A DNA stretch of 64,000 nucleotides from assembly GCF_044904705.1 (NCBI RefSeq), contig NZ_JADIKL010000012.1, positions 1-64,000 of the forward strand. The letters are read 5' to 3'. The translations under genes and the position numbers were made by a program. The notes below the pieces were generated by a model. It was not told the DNA's origin. It ran no database searches and was given only the letters and a program-made list of their open reading frames with translations. The stretch is from Rhodanobacter_A agri (GTDB lineage: Bacteria > Pseudomonadota > Gammaproteobacteria > Xanthomonadales > Rhodanobacteraceae). Shown here piece by piece: positions 60,172-64,000 of this stretch (the first letter of the stretch is position 1; every line of letters starts with the position of its first letter).

Positions 60172-61082
60172 CGTGGTACCCCACGCCAGAAGCGCCAGCG
60201 ATGCCACGGCCGCCACAACCAGCGTTCGCCGCTGGCAAAGGAAAACTGCAACGTCTGTCGTCGCGCCAGCTCCTGCACGGCCGGCCACCAGTCGCGTTCG
60301 ACTTCGTCGGCGGGCAGATCCTGCAGATCGACCAGCCAGCCAGCCTGCGTGGCCGCCACGGCCTGCGGCGTGCGCGACTGGCAGGGAATGCCGGCACGCG
60401 CCGCCAGTGCGAGCAACAGCTCATCGCCGCCAATCACGCCCGCGAATGCACTGTGCAGCTGCGCGGGCAAGCGCCCCGCGCCCCACAGCCACACGCTGTT
60501 GACCGGCGGCAGGCCGCGCGCCTGGCGTTCGGCATTCAAGGGATGCTGATGCAACAGCACCTGCACCTCGTTGAGCAGCACGCGCCACGGACGCCCTTCC
60601 GCGCCCTGCGGCAGATGCTGGTACAGGTCTTCGCCCAGAGCCTGCTCGGGCGTGGCGAAATCCGGCACGCGCATGTCCGGCGGCAGGCGCAGCTGCCAGT
60701 GGTCCGGCGCGGAGATCTCCAACGGCAGTCCGACCTCGGCGAATGCCGGCTGCAACGCCTGTACAAAGGCCTCGGCCTCACCCATCGCCAGCGGCATCGC
60801 ACCACAGGCGAGCAGGCGTACGCCGGTCATGTCCGGCTGCACCCAAGCCGGGTCAGCGTTGAGCCACGACGTGTCGCCCGCGTCGCCCGCAAGGTATTCA
60901 CGGACCAGTGCGGCGGCGGGCAGCGACGACTCCCCACTGTGGAAGCCTTCGGCGAGGTGGCCCAGGCGGCCGCGCGGGTCATCGTGGAGACGGTCCGCCT
61001 GCGCCAGCAGGCGCCGCAGCGGATGCGCCCGGCCGAAGCGGTCCAGCGCGGGCAGCCACAGCATTGCCGGGGGCGTGCTCAT
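60168..61082 (-). CDS. Phosphoglycerate-mutase-like protein (apgM-related)
   Basis: 304 residues from ATG 61082; a GTG at 61094 directly after the yheS stop is an alternative. The stretch VQVLLHQHPLNAERQARGLP then PVNSVWLWGAGRLP resembles the HPVN-x-x-R-x-x-x-G-L-x-x-A-N-x-x-W-L-W-G segment of archaeal-type cofactor-independent phosphoglycerate mutases, but the N-terminal metal-binding serine region of that enzyme is not evident, so mutase activity is doubtful. The same kind of gene precedes recJ in other Xanthomonadales. The stop overlaps the TTG start of recJ. Confidence 0.6.
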   Translation of the reverse strand: MSTPPAMLWLPALDRFGRAHPLRRLLAQADRLHDDPRGRLGHLAEGFHSGESSLPAAALVREYLAGDAGDTSWLNADPAWVQPDMTGVRLLACGAMPLAMGEAEAFVQALQPAFAEVGLPLEISAPDHWQLRLPPDMRVPDFATPEQALGEDLYQHLPQGAEGRPWRVLLNEVQVLLHQHPLNAERQARGLPPVNSVWLWGAGRLPAQLHSAFAGVIGGDELLLALAARAGIPCQSRTPQAVAATQAGWLVDLQDLPADEVERDWWPAVQELARRQTLQFSFASGERWLWRPWHRWRFWRGVPR

Positions 61083-61094
61083 CGACGCGGGCAC

Positions 61095-63041
61095 TCAGGC
61101 TTCCAGCGACTCATACAAGGCCATCCACTCCGTTTCTAGCGTTTCCTTCTCGCGGCGCAGTTCGGCCTGCTGCTGGCTGAGCTTCATCAGCGCGGCGGTG
61201 GGGCCGTTGTAAGTTTCCGGATCGGCCAGCTTGACCTCCAGCGCCGTCAATTCGCCGTCGATGGTGGCCACGCGCGCTTCGATCTTCTTCACGCGCTGCC
61301 GCGTGGTCTTTTCGTTCTCGCGCAACTGGGCCGCGGCGCGACGCCGCTCCTCGGGAGATTCGACCGGTGCGGCAGGCTTGGTGTCGGCCTTGGCGGCCTT
61401 CTTGTTTGCCGCCCCACGCGCGCGCAGCCAGCGCGCGTAGTCGTCGAGGTCGCCGTCGAACGGCTCCACCACGCCATCGGCCACGCGCCAGAAGCTGTCG
61501 CTGACCATGCCGAGCAGGTGGCGATCATGCGACACCAGCACCAGCGCGCCGTCGAAGTCGGCCAAGGCGTCGGCCAGCGCTTCGCGCATGTCGAGATCGA
61601 GGTGGTTGGTAGGCTCGTCGAGCAGCAGCAGGTTGGGCTTGTCCCAGGCGATCAGCGCCAACGCCAACCGTGCGCGTTCGCCACCCGAGAAACCGTCCAC
61701 CGATTCGAAGGCGCGGTCGCCGGCGAAGTTCCAGGTACCGAGGAAATCGCGCAGCACCTGCGCGGCCGCGTTCGGCGCCTTGTCCTGCAAGTGGTCGAAT
61801 GGGCTGGCGCCCTCGCGCAGGCTTTCCACCGTGTGCTGGGCGAAGTAGCCGATCCTGAGATCCTTGTGCGCCTTGCGCTCGCCGCCCATCGGCGACAGCT
61901 CGCCGACCAAGGTCTTGACCAAGGTGGATTTGCCCGCGCCGTTGGGGCCGAGCAGGCCGATGCGCTCGCCGGCTTCGAGGCGGAAACGCACATCGCGCAG
62001 GATCACCGTAGCCTCGCGGCTGGCCACGTCGTGGCCGGGCAGATGATCATCGCCCTCCTCGCGCGAACCGGCCGGGTAGCCGGCGGTCACCTCCTCCAGC
62101 TGCAGCATGGAATCGGGCACGCGGTCGGGCTTGGCGAACTGGAAGTGGAACGCGCGCTCGGCACGCACCGCCTCGGTGCCGGCCATTTTCTCCAGCCGCT
62201 TCATACGCGACTGCGCCTGTTTGGCCTTGCTGGCCTTGGCCTTGAAACGGTCGATGAAGCTCTGCAAATGCGCGCGCTCGGCCTGCTCGCGCTCGTGGGC
62301 AATCTGCTGCTGGCGCAACTGTTCCGCGCGCAGACGTTCGAAGGCGCTGTAGTTGCCGGTGTAGAGCCGCGCACCGCCGTCGACCAGGTGCAAGGTGTGG
62401 TCGATCACGCCGTCGAGGAATTCGCGATCGTGCGAGATGATCAGCAAGGTGCCCTGGTAGCGGCGCAGCCATTCCTCCAGCCACAGCACGGCGTCGAGGT
62501 CGAGATGGTTGGTGGGCTCGTCGAGCAGCAGCAGCTCGGACGGTGCCATCAGCGCGCGCGCCAGGTTCAGGCGCACGCGCCAGCCGCCGGAGAATTCCTT
62601 CACCGCACGTTCGTGCGTCTCCGGGGCGAAGCCCAGGCCGTGCAGCAGGCGGCCGGCGCGGGCACGGGCGTCGTAGCCGTGCAATTCCTCGATACGGTGG
62701 TGGGCACGCGCCATGGCCTCACTGTCGCCGCGCGCCTGCGCATCGGCCTCGTCGCGCAGCACCGTGGCGAGTTCCACGTCGCCGCCCAGCACGTAGTCGA
62801 TCGCCGGATCGGGCAGCGCCGGCGTCTCCTGCGCCACCGAGGCCAGGCGCAGCTTCGTCGGTAGGTCGATGTTGCCGGCGTCGGCCTCGACCAGGCCTTG
62901 CAGGGCCGCGAACAGGCTGGACTTGCCGCAGCCGTTGCGGCCGATCACGCCCAGCCGCCAGCCGCCCTGGATCACCAGGTCGATGTCGGACAGCAGCAGG
63001 CGGCTGCCGCGGCGCAGGGCAAAATGGCGGAACGCGATCAT
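61095..63041 (-). CDS. yheS: ABC-F family ATPase, YheS type
   Basis: 648 residues with two ATP-binding cassettes and no membrane domain. First cassette: Walker A GVIGRNGCGKSSL, signature EFSGGWRVRLNLARALM, Walker B LLLLDEPTNHLDLDAVLWLE; a linker rich in Arg/Lys/Gln (RMKRLEKMAG region); second cassette: GLLGPNGAGKSTLVKTLVGE, FSGGERARLALAL, LLLLDEPTNHLDLDMREALA; then a C-terminal coiled coil (about 560-645). ABC-F proteins bind the ribosomal E site and relieve stalling or regulate translation. The length and tail match YheS. It is first in a yheS-pgm-like-recJ run with touching genes. Confidence 0.92.
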   Translation of the reverse strand: MIAFRHFALRRGSRLLLSDIDLVIQGGWRLGVIGRNGCGKSSLFAALQGLVEADAGNIDLPTKLRLASVAQETPALPDPAIDYVLGGDVELATVLRDEADAQARGDSEAMARAHHRIEELHGYDARARAGRLLHGLGFAPETHERAVKEFSGGWRVRLNLARALMAPSELLLLDEPTNHLDLDAVLWLEEWLRRYQGTLLIISHDREFLDGVIDHTLHLVDGGARLYTGNYSAFERLRAEQLRQQQIAHEREQAERAHLQSFIDRFKAKASKAKQAQSRMKRLEKMAGTEAVRAERAFHFQFAKPDRVPDSMLQLEEVTAGYPAGSREEGDDHLPGHDVASREATVILRDVRFRLEAGERIGLLGPNGAGKSTLVKTLVGELSPMGGERKAHKDLRIGYFAQHTVESLREGASPFDHLQDKAPNAAAQVLRDFLGTWNFAGDRAFESVDGFSGGERARLALALIAWDKPNLLLLDEPTNHLDLDMREALADALADFDGALVLVSHDRHLLGMVSDSFWRVADGVVEPFDGDLDDYARWLRARGAANKKAAKADTKPAAPVESPEERRRAAAQLRENEKTTRQRVKKIEARVATIDGELTALEVKLADPETYNGPTAALMKLSQQQAELRREKETLETEWMALYESLEA

Positions 63042-63175
63042 CGGGACACTTCGAATCGGGCGGACGGCCGACCATGATAACGGCTATGCGGGTCACACCC
63101 GTCGCAACTGCCCGTGGAACAGCGCAAACAGTTCTGCTACAACGACGCGGCAACGCCTTGCGCGGAGAGGGGACC

Positions 63176-63529
63176 ATGTTCAAGCATCGCCACAGCCTGC
63201 CTTTGCTGGCAGCACTCGCCATCAGTGTCGGTGCCGCCGGCTACGCCGTGCCGCAACCGGCCCAGGCCGACAATATGCTGATCCACCGCGTGCAGCAGGA
63301 AAAGGGCATGAACCTGCCCACGCGCGGCATGAGCATGGCCCAGGTCGAACAGCGCTACGGCGCCCCGCAGCACAAGCTTTCGCCGCGCGGCGGCGACGCG
63401 AAGAAGCACCCAGTGATCAACCGCTGGGAATACGCGAACTTCATCGTCTACTTCGAGCACGACCACGTGATCCATTCCGTGCTCAACACGCCGGCCGGCA
63501 ACAACACCAATCCCGCCGCGACGAACTGA
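63176..63529 (+). CDS. Small secreted protein with a BamE/SmpA-like domain
   Basis: 117 residues from ATG 63176 (GAGAGGGG upstream). Signal sequence about 1-31 (LLAALAISVGAAGYAVPQPA then QA). The mature part, LPTRGMSMAQVEQRYGAPQH and VINRWEYANFIVYFEHDHVI, has the G-M-S-x-x-Q-V...G-x-P...W-x-Y pattern of the SmpA/OmlA (BamE) fold, but no lipobox cysteine, so it is soluble in the periplasm. Function unknown; it is typical of Xanthomonadales genomes. It diverges from yheS by 134 bases. Confidence 0.75.
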   Translation: MFKHRHSLPLLAALAISVGAAGYAVPQPAQADNMLIHRVQQEKGMNLPTRGMSMAQVEQRYGAPQHKLSPRGGDAKKHPVINRWEYANFIVYFEHDHVIHSVLNTPAGNNTNPAATN

Positions 63530-63656
63530 ACGGTGCGACTGACCAGCGGCCCGTGGCGACACGGGCCGCTCTGTCGTGCGCGCGCGGCCCCGCTCCCGTA
63601 AACTTCGCGGCCCGACGCCTTGGCGGCGTCGCCCCCACCTGCGCGAGATGCCGAAC

Positions 63657-64000
63657 ATGACCGAACCCCGCTGGCGCCTGCCCGCCGAATGGGAGCCGCA
63701 AGCTGCGGTGCTGATCGCCTGGCCGCATGCCGGCACCGATTGGGCTGAACGGCTGGCCGAAGTGGAAACCACCTACGTGGCGCTGGCCGCGGCGGTCGTC
63801 CGTTTCCAGCGCCTGGTCGTGGTGGTGGCCGATGCTGGGGTGCGCGCCCACGCCGAAGCGCTGTTGCGCGGAGCGGGTGTCGACCTCGACCGCATCCGTT
63901 TCATCGAACTGCCCTACGACGACACCTGGCTGCGCGATTCCGGCCCGATCACGCTGAAGGCGGACGACGGTCGCTTCCAGCTCGCCGATTTCCGCTTCAC
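63657..64000 (+). CDS. aguA: Agmatine deiminase (peptidyl-arginine deiminase family), 5' part
   Basis: Runs off the right edge after 114 codons. The start MTEPRWRLPAEWEPQAAVLI then AWPHAGTDWAERLAEVE and FIELPYDDTWLRDSGPITLK are the N-terminal hallmarks of agmatine deiminase, with the substrate-guiding D-D-T-W-x-R-D segment complete. The enzyme turns agmatine into N-carbamoylputrescine and ammonia in polyamine synthesis; the partner amidase (aguB) is usually next door and would lie outside the window. The catalytic Cys is in the missing part. Confidence 0.88.
   Translation, partial: MTEPRWRLPAEWEPQAAVLIAWPHAGTDWAERLAEVETTYVALAAAVVRFQRLVVVVADAGVRAHAEALLRGAGVDLDRIRFIELPYDDTWLRDSGPITLKADDGRFQLADFRF

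Noticed and set aside
61518..62864. 448-codon open frame on the plus strand opposite yheS
   Set aside because: Antisense to both ATP-binding cassettes; protein composition is that of a shadow frame.

Overview
The window looks like a chromosomal segment of a high-GC gammaproteobacterium in the Xanthomonadales/Lysobacterales, most likely Rhodanobacteraceae (a Dyella, Rhodanobacter, Frateuria or Luteibacter relative). This rests on the smc-zipA pair, the recJ...prfB-lysS block, a Xanthomonadales-type extragenic palindrome, a yheS-type ABC-F gene and the general style of the proteins. The genus is inferred from gene content and not from any database match. I saw no rRNA, tRNA or CRISPR array.

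Left part (1-39 kb) is metabolic and regulatory accessory DNA. It opens with the 3' end of an IS3-family element that has cut the 5' end off a family III CoA-transferase gene. Then come ohr (organic peroxide defence), two tandem NarL-type sensor histidine kinases (one reduced to its kinase core), a PucR/CdaR-type regulator, and a cyoABCD quinol oxidase operon that ends in a small secreted protein and a terminator. Divergent from cyo is a compact six-gene run: poxB-like, ytcA, mdtN, mdtO, mdtP, second poxB-like. Pyruvate:quinone oxidoreductases would reduce quinone and the Cyo oxidase would re-oxidise it, so the two sides form a plausible overflow respiratory module wrapped around an FUSC-type efflux pump. 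Next is a catabolic operon (FAH-family hydrolase, FAD/Fe-S D-lactate-dehydrogenase-like protein, enoyl-CoA hydratase), a third propeller-type kinase, an acetoacetate-decarboxylase-like operon, two tandem small antitoxin-like proteins, an orphan NarL-type response regulator, an AraC regulator, PagL, a patatin lipoprotein, and a doxX/reductase/SDR operon facing a LysR regulator.

Middle part (39-45.3 kb) is a loose group of less common genes: a ChaN/TraB-like protein, a DUF2235 lipase-like protein, an overlapping pair of unrecognised genes whose second member has a PD-(D/E)XK-nuclease-like motif set, and a TetR regulator overlapping an Lnt-like nitrilase-fold membrane protein. This group lies directly downstream of zipA, where ligA might have been expected.

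Right part (45.4-64 kb) is core genome, mostly on the minus strand: zipA, smc, bolA, yciI, lysS, prfB (with the classical programmed frameshift), asnB, a STAS-like protein, recJ, a phosphoglycerate-mutase-like gene and yheS. On the plus strand are an O-methyltransferase, two secreted proteins and the start of an agmatine deiminase gene that runs off the window.

The most notable non-coding observations are three sets of matching sequences in separate upstream regions: a 74-bp element upstream of both ohr and the decarboxylase gene, an exact 16-mer shared by the cyo/pox intergenic region and the araC upstream region, and a 31-bp direct-repeat site shared by the cyo/pox region and the FAH operon. 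Together they suggest that scattered genes of this window belong to common regulons.
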